This document shows, piece after piece, positions 48,488 through 60,194 of a DNA stretch of 64,000 nucleotides (the stretch's first letter is position 1; each line of letters opens with the position of its first letter). Origin of the DNA: Mangifera indica (Eukaryota; Streptophyta; Magnoliopsida; Sapindales; Anacardiaceae); the NCBI RefSeq assembly GCF_011075055.1, contig NC_058143.1, forward strand, positions 14,213,057-14,277,056, written 5' to 3'. A program made the translations under genes and the position numbers. The notes beneath the pieces are model-generated. The model was not told where the DNA came from, ran no database searches, and worked only from the letters and a program-made list of their open reading frames with translations.

Positions 48488-49222
48488 TCAAGAAGAAAAC
48501 AGTCTAGAAAACAAGTAACCATGACACCCTTGCACAATATCAAGCAATGGAGCCGTTTGGCAAGCTTCCTCAACTACACGGTCTTTCCATCTGTTCAACA
48601 TAGCTTCAGCAACAACACCAATCTCATGCTGCAATACGGCTGCACCAAGTGGTCCAACTAAGTTCAATCGTGTAGCTGCAGAAATAGCATCTCTTATTGT
48701 GACAAACATGTAAGCTCTCTGAGAAGTTTCACTCTGCAACCCAAGAAGTCCACAGATCATCCCAAAAACAGGAGCATGGTGGAAAGCAACAGTGCCAGAG
48801 CACAAAGAGGTTTCCCTCATACTTTTGAGAGAGGGAATTTCTGAAAACACTGCAGCAGCTACTCTCATAAGTGCCAAACCTTGTGTAATTGATGCCTTTC
48901 GACTTACTTCATTAGTTAAAGTTGCATCCAACATTCTGTCAAGTTTATGCCAGGTTTCTAAAGTTGGATTAACAGTTGCAGAGTAAACAAAAGGAAGTAG
49001 TAAGCTCCCAGTATTCTCCAACACATGAATCAGATAAGTTCGAAGATCATCAGGAGATGAAATAGTGCGGGCTTGAACACCAGCCTCAATACCAAATGAA
49101 TGAGCGAACCCTCCGGTAGGGAGAATGGAATCAAGGAGTTGCCATTCACTCCAGTGTAAATTAAATTCTGCAGATCTTGCTCTTTTGCTCCCACAGCTTA
49201 TTTTCATTTGGTCATCCTCCAT
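48488..49222 (-). CDS. UREF: Urease accessory protein UreF
   Basis: Single open frame of 244 aa. The UreF signature LLDSILPTGGFAHSFG lies at residues 29-44, after a short charged N-terminus. Then come ENTGSLLLPFVYSA, LDATLTNEVSRKAS, QGLALMRVAAAVF, HHAPVFGMICGLLG, RDAISAATRLNLVGPLGAAV and a C-terminal CHGYLFSRLFSS. UreF acts in the cytosol with UreD and UreG to load nickel (as a carbamylated lysine bridge) into apo-urease, so urea nitrogen can be recovered; in bacteria UreF also gates GTP hydrolysis by UreG. Plants need all three accessory proteins. Length and intronless form fit the plant gene as I recall it. The leader upstream (49223 to about 50330) may hold an intron. Confidence 0.94.
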   Translation of the reverse strand: MEDDQMKISCGSKRARSAEFNLHWSEWQLLDSILPTGGFAHSFGIEAGVQARTISSPDDLRTYLIHVLENTGSLLLPFVYSATVNPTLETWHKLDRMLDATLTNEVSRKASITQGLALMRVAAAVFSEIPSLKSMRETSLCSGTVAFHHAPVFGMICGLLGLQSETSQRAYMFVTIRDAISAATRLNLVGPLGAAVLQHEIGVVAEAMLNRWKDRVVEEACQTAPLLDIVQGCHGYLFSRLFSS

Positions 49223-51560
49223 AATAGAATGAAGATCCTAAGGCAATGATAGTAACAAGCAAATCAAAATTCTGCATGTCAACTAAAACAAATGGGTAAT
49301 AATTACATATCTACTCTTCACAAACAACGGACAAAGAGTAACTACAGTTTTAACACCTTCCCTTCTTCAGACCTTACAATCCACAATACAGTGATATCAC
49401 CATTCATCACAAAAAATACATATCACATAAGATACCACAAACTGAATATATTAAAATCATAATGCAACATTCTTCTTTATTCAGGTTTAATCTAATTCAT
49501 TCTCAAGAAAACTAGCAACAGACCTTCAATATTGAATGTTATACAAAAATGCAAAGAGCTAATCAATTTAGCTGTCGAAATTGAATTGAGTTGTGTTTCT
49601 GTTTTTGTAAGCATTCAATGGGTACAATTGTTTGTTGTTTTCTATCTTCACTTTTTCTATTCCAAGGGGGAAAAAATAGTAGGCATCTGGAAGATGAGGT
49701 TTTTAGCCTTGGTTTTACAATCAAAAAATCATAAGCACATGATCATCTCAATTAAATACAAAATGATTCAACAGAGCAAATAAATCTTTGAAATTTATTC
49801 AACAACACAACTGCTAACCAACTCAAAACAATTAATTACATTTCATATCACACACTTAAAAGAAAATCAAAATTGAAAACCCAACCCATATTTCTTCTCT
49901 CTCCACCAGTTCCAAATACAAGGCGTCTCAGTAATGGCATTGACAAACAACAAGGTTCAAAAGCCAAACCCATGCAAATAAGTTGCAGCTTAATTAATTT
50001 TTTAACAAAATATTACCTTTTTTTCTTCTTCTATATCAATTTGGGAGTATTTGCATTGGTAGGCAGGAGTGAGGATGCATCAATAAATTGTTGGGGTTTC
50101 GTACATCAGCGGGTCGATGACCCAATTTGGGGTAAGGCCGTCGTAGATGGTGAAGGAGTGGGTTTCGTTTACTGAGAGTTTGGGCGAACGAACCAGTAGT
50201 ACTGAAGTTGCGAAATTACGTCGGTTCAGAGACTCTCTTCTCGACGAATCTAACCGGAATGTCGCCGTCGCCGGCGGTTAAAATGCGGAGTGTACGCTGC
50301 CAATTTTTTTTCCCGGACGCCAAATGGATATAGGATTTGGTATGACGAAGAGACATTAACATTTAACGATGTTAAATGACTGAACGGGTTCACGTCATGG
50401 GCATATTTGCTATTTGAAAGATCATAAGGACCAAAATGTAATCATACTCTGAGTACTCAGGCTTTACCGTGTGGACGAATGTCGAATCTTTAATTAGGGT
50501 AAGGCTTGAACAGCGATCTGCTCAAATACCTCTAAGATCGAACTTGCACTAAGATTGCTCAAATTTTACTCGTTTTTGAGAAACTAAATTTGAATTTAAC
50601 TAAAATTTGAATTCAAATTGATTTTAAACCCAATAAGTATTATAATTGAATAAAAAATACCTAAAATAATATTATTTTTATACGTATTAATTAAAATAAT
50701 TTCGTTTTAATTTATTTATATTAAAATTTTTTAAGTTTAACGAATCAAACACTATTAAAACTCGAATAAAATCTTAAAATATTCAATTTTTATATTTAAC
50801 TCAAGTTCGTTTGAATCAAACTCATTTTATATTTTTTTAAATCAAATTTATTTTTAAGCTTAGACAAATTCAATTAAAATAACTCCAACAGTTAATAAAA
50901 CTAGTAGAGTATAAAACTTTTAAAATTAAGATTTAAATTTAAATTTAAATTTTTATCATATTTATATAATATTAACTTATCTGATACATCTAATAAATAT
51001 AGACAAACAAATCCTCATTTATAAAAGAAAAAAATCAATTAAATTCCAATTTAAGCTCAATGCTCTAACAAACTCATACCTTGGAGATTTATGTACAATT
51101 TTATTAAGGGATCTAGCACGTTACAAATTGTTAATTAAATTTGGTGGAATTGATTAATAATGGTAAATGAAAAACAAGAGAGAATGTGAAAAGATATGAT
51201 GTAAACCTCCAAAATGTGACCAAATTTAAATTTTTTTATTGTTGCTAGTTTAAAATTTTGGGTCCCCAAACAGCACCCCCAGATAAATCATCGGTACAAA
51301 ACAATCTTGTATGAAAATTAACCAAATAATAAATCACTTCTCAAATTACATCAAAGAATATGGAAGCTTGAACTTGAACTTTTAAGTAACATGGTGTACA
51401 TTACAATTTTCAACGTGGCAAGAACTAAGGGTTTGCTTGATCAAAATCAAAGAGAATCCGGGATTAAACATTGGACCTTCATTAGTTAACAGGGATAGCT
51501 GCAGATCTGAGAAGCTTACGTGATGGAAAGCATATAACGTATTTGTAATTGGCCAAGCTC
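49223..51560. other. UREF upstream region and SYP132 3' flank
   Basis: 49223-50330 is probably the leader, a leader intron and the promoter of UREF. The stretch 50060-50340 is clearly more GC-rich than its surroundings, with CCGTCGCCGGCGG near 50263-50275, as expected near a transcription start. A family 2 repeat (about 50503-50890) and AT-rich spacer follow. 51260-51560 is probably the SYP132 3' UTR. Confidence 0.5.
50503..50890. repeat. Family 2 CGAG/CTCG repeat (50.5 kb copy, diverged)
   Basis: Starts GGTAAGGCTTGAACAGCGAT and contains GAATTTAACTAAAATTTGAATT words, TTAAAATAATTTCGTTTTAA in the middle, and AACTCAAGTTCGTTTGAATC towards the right. Ends are not sharp. Confidence 0.45.
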
Positions 51561-54500
51561 CTAAGCACCCTTGTTGCTAACCCAGGGTTTGATCACTGAA
51601 ACAACTATGATTGCAACAATGATGAGGAGAATGAGAATGGCGATGCACATCCACTTCCTCGAACTCTTCTGCAACTTCTTCGCCTTTTGGAGTGCAGTGT
51701 TTCCCGATTGCACATGATCTACTGCCCTTGAAACCTAAAATAAGGTAAGATGGACATGAAACCAGGAAATTAATACCATCTTAGGACCCTGTTAGGATCC
51801 TAAGTGCAAGTTATAAGACTTGGATCCCACATTATTATGTCTTTTATAGTTAATATCTACTCATGCAGATTTTTTTTTTTTTTATATCAAGCATTATTCT
51901 TTTCTCCAATTTCTAGGGTAACAAGTAGTTAAATTTACCTGAGATTCTATGTTGTCAAGCATGTCTCCCTGTGCATCCACCAATACTGCCATATCCAGAA
52001 AGATCTGCAGAGCAACAAAGTAATTTAAATGTAGAATCAATATATATTCTTTCTATCAGCTGGTGAGATTTCAAAACCGTTGATGACACAGTATGCTTTA
52101 GAAGACTGTTTGGCTGCTCTAAGCCATCAGGTTCGACATAGTCAGAACCATGTGAATTGTAAAAGCCATCAGGCTGACTAAGTGAAATTGTTGCTCATTC
52201 CTACGGCACAACTCAGATATTCCTAAAAGTTTAGCTTGACTGTAAAACTTGGAAAGTTCAATGGGAAAATGCATGCTCTCATTACTCCCGTTATACCACT
52301 GTAGGATAACTTCCAATTTCTATAGGCTAAATAGCCCCACAGGTTTGAACTGATTCTTTTTATGAACATAATTCACACCAATGCAACAAATTTATGAAAT
52401 ACCTGTTGTAAATCAAGAAGCTTCCTTTCCATATCCCTAACAGCATCATGCCGCTCCTGAATTTCTGCCAGGGTGTCCACTATCTGCAAATAAACCATAT
52501 ATCAAATAATTTAGTATCAATGGATACTGCTCCTTCCCCAAATCCACTTCAATCTCCAACCAATAAAAAACAGTTTGACAGGAAGAAAAAACTCTTATGA
52601 GGAAATGGGTGGGTTGTGGAAATAAAGAAAGAGAAACCTGGCCCCGTCCTTGTTCCTGGATTGCTTTCTGGAATATTTGTTCACTGTCTCCAGTCTCAAT
52701 CAATTTGTCAATTGTCTGTACATTGTTCAACAGTGAGATATGAGCTCACAAGAAGCAATATTTAGTTAGTATTCTGGAAAGTAATGAATTTTACCTCTTC
52801 ATCTGCTGTTGCACCCGTTACTAAACCATTCAAATCATGCAATACAAAAAATCAGCTACATACTGGAAGGCTAGAGAATTTTTTCAGATATTATAACCAT
52901 TAACAATAACAGGTGCAGGGTTCAAACCTGTATAAACACGCCTCTCAACCACCTCTCGGTACTCTTGATGGATAGTTTCCCTTAGAACCTGCAAAAATAT
53001 TAAGGAACTGTAAAAATGAGAACATTCAAAACAACCAAAAAAGACTATACCAAACTTAACTTTTCAGAAATAGAAAAGAAAGTAATCTTGTAAAATTTAT
53101 TTATATCTGAACTACCTGAAATTCTGCCATTTTATCTTTCAACTTCTTTTTCAATGCCCTGAAACAAAAATAATAAAGTGAATCATGGTGGATCTGATAG
53201 CTGAAACTCTATTATGCACAAAAATCAAAAAGTTTTTCTCCCACACAGAGTATCAAATTGAATTCTAAACTTCAGGACTTTACTTATGGTAGTGCTAATG
53301 CAGATCTCTACGAATTTTATATTCATGTCACCATCCAATATATTAAAGAACTCAAAAATTTTCTATGATACTGTCCCGGAAAATAGTAAGGAAAGAAGAA
53401 ATAATAAAGACGAAAGTAATTACAGAGTTGTTGCAGTTCTTGATCTATCCACACCAGTTCCTTTTCCACACCCAGGCTTCTGCCTATTAGCTAAATTCTG
53501 GAGCACATAAAAGAATGGATATATAAGCGAAACAAGTAAAACAAATCATGGAACAAAAGCAGCGAGTTTTTTACCTCTCTATCCAGTTCTTCAATCTTAG
53601 ACTTCAGAAAACGAGCTATCTTCCCAACTTCATCAACATCTTTCTCCATTCGTTTTTTGATTGCTAATGAAAAGAACAGGATCCATTATTGCAATTGATT
53701 AAGTTCAAAAAACTGCAACTAATCAGTAAGTTGATGAATAGAAGGAAAAAAAAAGTAATGAAACTATACAATAATGGATCCAAAAGCATGCAAACAAGAA
53801 ACTATTTAAATTTTTGAGGACAATAAGGAAATTTGACTGATTTCCCACCCACACACAAAAACACATCTGTATTAATGTACTTAAACAGGACTCCACATAT
53901 GTAAATATATGTCCTCGGTGGCTAATAGAAAGCTGCTTGTGGCTTTCACAGGTATCTCCTTAAAGGTCATTTGGGCCTTTGTTATTTGAAGTCTGCATGG
54001 CTTTATCACCTACTATAAACTTCAAACCAGTGTTAATAAACTGAGTCCAGTGAACTCCTATTTGTTCATCATCCATAGGTACATAGATTTCTTATATTTA
54101 TTCCTTTGATTTTGTTCCTCTTAATGAATTCTCTGACCATTGCAAAATACAACCTGCAGCTTGTTTTGAACACATGAGAATATGTATGGTTGATACACTG
54201 ATACAGTGAAAATATAATTAAGTTTCTACAGCTTTTTCATATACAATTTTAAGTACCATCTTCTAAAGCACAATTTTTATACTTGATTTACAAAAAGGAA
54301 ACAGTGGAAGAAAAGAAATATCTAAATTTAAAAAAATGCACTTCAAGATAAAAAAGAACCGCATCAGTTTACTGATTACCTTTCATGGCAGGAGCCTTGG
54401 TCACAGACTTTGACTCCTCATGTGCATCCTGCATTCATGATGTGCAGGAAAATGATGATAAAGAACACATTACGAAAAGCAGGTCAACATGTACATAGAA

Positions 54501-56591
54501 GATCTTTTCTACCACTAATTCGAGTTGAATTTTGACTCATATTTTCTCAATAATATCTATTATAGCTCACTATGTAAAGTCACCAGGCCATAAAACCAGC
54601 AAAATTACAGATTAGAAGGCTATGTTAATGTAGATGAAAGACCAGTCCATTTTATACACCTTTCTAAAGATAGAAATTTGCCAAAAAAAATCTAAATGAA
54701 TCCCTCAAAAGAAATGATGTTAAACATTTTTCCTAATATAAAACATGGATGACTAGACAGTTAAAATGCTCTCTAACAAAACTGCAAATCAAATCAACAT
54801 CACCAAAAGAAGCAAATTTTCTACCTGGAGCCTTTTAAGTAGTTTCTCAAGCTTTGCATATTCTTTATCAATCTCTTGAACCTGCCAAAGAAAGGTAAAA
54901 AGGACATGATGTGATGCAATATGATATTATAAGACTCATTACTGATAATTCAAAAACTTGTATTTTAGCCAGTACAAATGATAACAATAACAAAAACAGA
55001 TAACATGAAAAGACTAAAAAGGCAGAAAAGAATGTTACTATATCGACCTTCCTTCAGCCTTGCACATAACAAACAAACGAAGTAAGAAGTTGAAATCACC
55101 TTTTTAAAGAAAATTTCCAAGCCCAGTTCTCCAGAATTTATTGGTGCCCCTAACTCAATATCTCCCCCTCTAGAACTTTGACTCCGAGGGAGCTCAAAAG
55201 AATTCTGCAAAAGTAATTAAGTTATGAGCAGATAAGATCCTACAGCAAAACACTGAATCTTAACCCTAACAGCACCATTTCATCTATGAAGCATTATAGC
55301 CAACAGTAATAAAAGGAAAGAGACTCAAAGATGTTTTCAGTTGCATACATATGGTTTGAAACTCTACACAGTAAAAAACTCAAGAACTACATTAAACTAA
55401 AGCCATCCTAAGTAAAACACACAAAGACCCTAAAAAAACCACCAGTTGACTTGAAAAATCGGCACTAGGACACAGATCAGTCTAAAGCATGAAACTTCTG
55501 TAATTACAATCTCCAAACAATGTAATTAAAGTTGAAAAGTATGTTATTCTTCGCTTCAGATCAATTATTAATTTTTTCTCAAGCAATAATTTTTCTAGAG
55601 CACTCAAATTTAATCATGTCCAATATGACCAAAAAAGACACAAGATCTCAGACTCTCTACAACAAAATCAGGCTTCAATCTAGTCCACATAACATAAATA
55701 TGATTTTTTTTCCCTGTTTTTCTTTTACTGGAAAGCAAAAAGGTGTGATCATATTAGTGAAAAATAAGCTCTTTTAATCATCAAAAGCAACCTAATCTCC
55801 TACAAGATGCAACTCAAGATTATTTTCCATAACAGAAACCTCCATACACAATTAGAAAAAAATAAAACTATAATTCAAATTTTCAATTGTTTTCCATAAC
55901 AGCAAACCAATAAAACTGATACAAATATAAAATAAAATAATCAATATTATTTGAAAATTTGAGTATTTAGTCAAAATCAAATTGTAAAAACCAGCCTTGT
56001 AAACAAAAACTTTATCCCTAAGCTTCTAAATTGCAAAAGTACATCCGTAGTATTGCACAGTGTCAATCAAAGTTGTATTCAAATGTAGCCCCAATACATC
56101 ACCATAGTACTAAGAACATCATTAACCAAATAAGAGGACAATCGTAAACTGATTTCCTTGCTACTAATTATTTCAGTTTGATCTTCTTCAAAACCTGAAG
56201 CTGATACATCATTATTGTTAAACATTTGACAACTAAAATTTTAAGGTGGTTCTTAAGTGATGTAGCTTCATTACACTACATTTCATCTTCTCATCTCTTT
56301 CTCAGAAAACAAGCAGAAAATTCTAAACTCCAATTAAAATTCAAATAAAATTCAAACTAAGCAGTTAAAATTATCAGTTGTTAATTGTAAACAACACAAA
56401 AAGAATTTAGTAAAATTAATACAGCTATCACAATCAAAATAGAACCAAGACAAACCAAAACTCTTACTAAAAACAATTCCACATCCTCACTATCAAATAA
56501 AACAAAACAAAACCTACATTAATTTACAAACAATTAAAAAAAATTTTAAAAAAATGTGAGCTGATAAACTTACTCCTAAAAGGTCGTTCAT
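51561..56591 (-). CDS. SYP132: Qa-SNARE syntaxin SYP132 (13 exons)
   Basis: Minus-strand exons: 56591-56574, 55204-55100, 54881-54825, 54428-54380, 53663-53575, 53497-53424, 53158-53116, 52988-52928, 52820-52795, 52715-52638, 52483-52403, 52004-51939, 51734-51561. All phases agree, giving 306 aa against about 304 in Arabidopsis. The order is: start [20 protein letters not shown], Habc helices ([62 protein letters not shown]), then the SNARE motif from [14 protein letters not shown] sequence through [20 protein letters not shown]. The zero-layer Gln is Q239 in [15 protein letters not shown]-terminal membrane anchor lies at about 278-298 ([20 protein letters not shown]) with a short tail ending NKGA. 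SYP132 is the broadly expressed plasma-membrane and cell-plate syntaxin used in secretion, cytokinesis and defence. The first coding exon is only 18 nt and is followed by a 1.37-kb intron. Confidence 0.95.
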
Positions 56592-57356
56592 TGCGTAAGA
56601 AGCTTGAAGACGATCCTCGACAGGATAAATAAATAGATAAACAATTATTCGGTTACAAAGCGAAGCAATCAAAATTCAGATCTAGAATAATTCAGCAATG
56701 TATTTTAATTTTTACAACTTTTTGATATTCTACAAACCGAAACAAAACATGGCCTCTTTAGAGTTCGTTTCTTCTCATTGAAACACCAAGTTCGGTGATT
56801 TTCTTGCTGAAACGAAAACAGAAAGAGGGATCAGTGACAGACGACGAGGGAGCCTGTTTTTCAACGAAATCATCTACAACGCGTTTTAGGAATTCATCCC
56901 ATTCAGACCGTCCAACATGTTTTGATAATAATTTATCTAATATCAACCGCATTAATCTTTCGGCCCCAACAAAGCACGGTCCAGATCCCTTTATAAGACA
57001 AAGACATGTACGTTTGTTGTAGATGATGAAGGTTTCAGTTTCTTGACAGTGTCACTGTAATTGTTGGATTAATTTTGTTACAAGCATCCTGTTCAACTGC
57101 TTGAATGACTATTGTAACCTTACAGATTGTGCTATAAGTAGCGCGAGGAAGCATGACTGATGAGGGTAATTATGACTTTGTCCATGAACGAAATGATTAA
57201 TGACGTGGAGTGAGTGATTGTATGAGTAGGAAGCACGAGCTAATGTGAAGTTATTAATGATTTTTAATTTGAATAAATTATGCTTTTTCTATACGTTGGG
57301 TTTAAAGTGGGCCTTCATCCACCAAAGTTCAACTGTAAACCCCCTTTTTTTTTTTT
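56592..57356 (-). promoter_or_regulatory. SYP132 leader and promoter region
   Basis: On the minus strand TATAAAGG lies at 56995-56988. If it is the TATA box, transcription starts near 56960. The leader would then include an ATG at 56952 opening a 64-codon frame that ends at 56758, 166 nt before the SYP132 start. That frame has no recognised domain (it contains KHVGRSEWDEFLKRVVDDF). It may be an upstream ORF or part of a different short transcript. Confidence 0.4.
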
Positions 57357-58286
57357 GCCAAAAGACTTATGCCCATTTCAAATTTTTATCAGAAATTTTT
57401 ATCAGTCAACTTATAAAAATTTAAAATCCCGTTTATAAATCAATTTTTACTAAAATTATTAATTAGATGTAAAGATGAAATTATTATTTTAATAATAATA
57501 TTAAAAATATCTATAATTTATTAATTTTTTTTAAATTTTAAAAATTAATAATTTCATTTATACATAAGATTTTATAATTTTAAAAAAAATTATATTTTTT
57601 CCTTCAAATCTAGGATCTTTTTCTTACAGTCATCCTCTCTTTCACATCTAGATGATGAATTTAGACGATTTATTTAGACACATTGTCGTCCAAACAAAGC
57701 GATAAAGTTTTGTCCAAATAATGTCTTTGTTGTCCAGATGAGAGAGAGACAATAAGAAAAAAAAGGCTTAGTTTTGAAGAAAAAATATGATTTTTTAAAA
57801 CTGAAAAATTTTAGATATAAATAAAGTCGTTAGTTTTTAAAATTTGAGAGAGAAAATATATTAAATTATGTCTTTTAATATTATTATTAAAATAATAATT
57901 TTACCTTTATATTTTATTAAGAATATTAACATAAATTCACTTATAAATGAGATTTTAGGCTCTTAAAAATAAACAAATGAGAGTTTAGAATTACGTCAAA
58001 TTAAGGTTGGATTCGAGCCAAGCCGAGCTCGAGCTCGGCTCGGTTACATATAGCTGAGCTCGAGCTCGTGAAAGTCAAACTCGAATTTAGTTCGACTCTT
58101 TTTTCGTTATTAAAACGACATCATTTTGTATCAAAATTTTTAATTGAAAAATTTGATGAATAGTTTGAGTTCGTATAGAGCTGATTCATTTCAAGCTTGT
58201 TCGAGTCAAACTTAAGTTTGAGCTCAAATAAACTCAATTCGAGTCTAGCCCTTCGTCAAACGTTGGGTGGGAAAAAGTCTTTTGGC
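57357..58286. repeat. Family 1 TIR repeat with a nested family 2 element (57.4 kb copy)
   Basis: Left end GCCAAAAGACTTATGCCCAT; right end GTTGGGTGGGAAAAAGTCTT followed by TTGGC, inverted copies of one another. The interior includes GATGAATTTAGACGATTTAT and GTCGTCCAAACAAAGCG. The right part is interrupted by a family 2 element (about 58004-58252), so its uninterrupted length would be about 680 bp. Confidence 0.7.
58004..58252. repeat. Family 2 CGAG/CTCG repeat (58.0 kb copy, nested)
   Basis: Starts GGTTGGATTCGAGCCAAGCC and ends AACTCAATTCGAGTCTAGCC, inverted ends as in the family. It has GAGCTCGAGCTCGGCTCGG near the left and AAAACGACATCATTTTGT in the middle. CGTCAAA occurs close to both borders (about 57993 and 58254), a possible target-site duplication. 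It lies inside a family 1 copy and so is the younger insertion. Confidence 0.7.
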
Positions 58287-59086
58287 TTATTTTTATTTGT
58301 ATAGAATACCTGTAGACAAATCACAGATATAAGGTTTACTTAATAGTTTATAAGTGTTTGAAATATCTTCTCTAAAAGACTAAAATAGCCTTCAACTGTT
58401 AAATACTATTTTCATGTAATTAGCAAAACTAAATTTTAACAGAATAATTAATTATGGCCTTTTTCTCATTTTAATGTTTCGTTTTAATGTCATTTAGATA
58501 AAATAAGATTAAGGGTATTTTAGATTTTTATTAAAGAACAAAAAAAATTGTAAATACTAAGTAATTGATAAGGGTCTAACTGTCACCTCCAAAACCTATT
58601 GGGTCTAGGGGAAAAAATGTTCATAGTAACTCATGATATTTGTTCTTAAATGTTGACCCAGGATTTAAACATGAGTTGCCATTTATAACTTAATTCTACT
58701 CTTTAATCACCACTGCTTCTCAATACAATTAAGATTGACACTAGTTACAACAAAAAAGGTTTCAATTGTTCACTTTGGGAAAAAACATTAATCACTACAA
58801 AAAATTTGAAAATTTGTCAACAAAAAACTTTAGTGTGTTTTTAATAAATGTGCTCCTAAAGTTTTAAGAAATTAATTAAAAAGATACCCCTATGAACTTA
58901 TTACATTAGTTGTATAAATTACACAACAAAAGTATACTTCTTGGGAAGAATATTGCATTATTAGCTTTAATAGATAGTTTCTAGAACACTTACCATGACA
59001 TTGGACATATGGGTAACTAGTAATCTATATTACATGTGTGTGATCTGATTCCACATGACACATAAGGACTTAGGATAACAGAAGAG
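58287..59086. other. Gene-free spacer
   Basis: AT-rich spacer between the nested repeat and the LTR-like unit. I see no gene, RNA or clear repeat end in it. Confidence 0.5.
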
Positions 59087-60017
59087 TGTAACATCCCTTC
59101 CTAGAAGTACTACCCACCGAAGGAGAAATGTTACGACTTAATATTCAGAGCGTCTATTTTTTTTCTTTTTTAAAAATACTTTAAAATAAACGCATCATTA
59201 AAAGTGTTTAGGAAGTATTATAAGAAAACTAAAAATCTGGAAGCGAACAAAAGATGTATATACTCATATGAAGACTCATCTGAAAGTATCTGAAAACAGG
59301 GAGTAATCATATGTAACTGTACCATAATCTCAAAAAGTCAAAAGTCGATAAGAACATGTCACAGTATGCATGTAATATGAACCAGAGATAACCTGCTCCA
59401 GCCGGATCTACCTACGCTGACCTGACCCTGCCTCGCAGCTACCTCGATCACATGTACCTGCAATCAGGAAAGAAAAGAGAGTGAGTGATAAGAACACTCA
59501 GTAAGGGGAAAGAATCAAGTAAACTATCCCCTTTTTTTTTTTTCTGTTCTAACTCACTTTTGGGACTCAACCTCACATCCTAACCTCTATAAGAGATTGA
59601 GGGGGTAATTTAGTTCACTTTTTACTATTTAGGTCATACTTTGTCCCATCTGGTGTCTATTTAATACTTTCTAGAAGCTAACTATAGGGATTTGACACTT
59701 TTCTAAGCTCAAACTCTTTTTCTTTCACTACATTATTTTTGAATCTGAATTGAGCTCTACTGCGAGCAGACCCTACTAGGGGTCTATGTCCTACTACGGA
59801 CGTGTCCTACTGCGGACGTGCCCTACTACGGACGGTGTAGTGTAAAGTGCCCTCTCATAGTTTATAGCATGCATGCGAGTCTTATATCTTACTAATTTTG
59901 CTTCCATCTAAATTTATTTATAACTCACCAGACATTACTCTTGGGACGACCCTTGAATCTTGAGTCCCAACCTTTTCTTACTTTTATTTCTTTTCTTTTT
60001 CTCTTTTTTTTTTTTTT

Positions 60018-60090
60018 CCTTTCCTTTCCTTTCCTTTCCTTTCTTTTCTTTTCTTTTCCTTTCCTTTCTTTTCTTTCTTTTTCCTTTCCA
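60018..60090. repeat. TTTCC/TTTTC pyrimidine microsatellite
   Basis: Perfect and imperfect TTTCC and TTTTC units in a row. Long reading frames on both strands here (59925-60175) only translate this low-complexity run. Confidence 0.95.
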
Positions 60091-60194
60091 AACTGTGAAA
60101 TACTGTTCACAGCCATGTTCATTTAACAGGGCAGCCTTCTTTTTCATACTATTTCACAGTCCAAACGGTTTCTAATTCATACAAGCTATATAAA

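Noticed and set aside
49873..50175. A 100-codon plus-strand frame opposite the UREF leader.
   Set aside because: Composition looks like antisense of a leader/intron region, with no recognised domain.
59925..60175. Several overlapping reading frames on both strands.
   Set aside because: They translate the pyrimidine microsatellite into Lys/Glu/Arg or Phe/Leu/Ser runs. This is low complexity, not coding.
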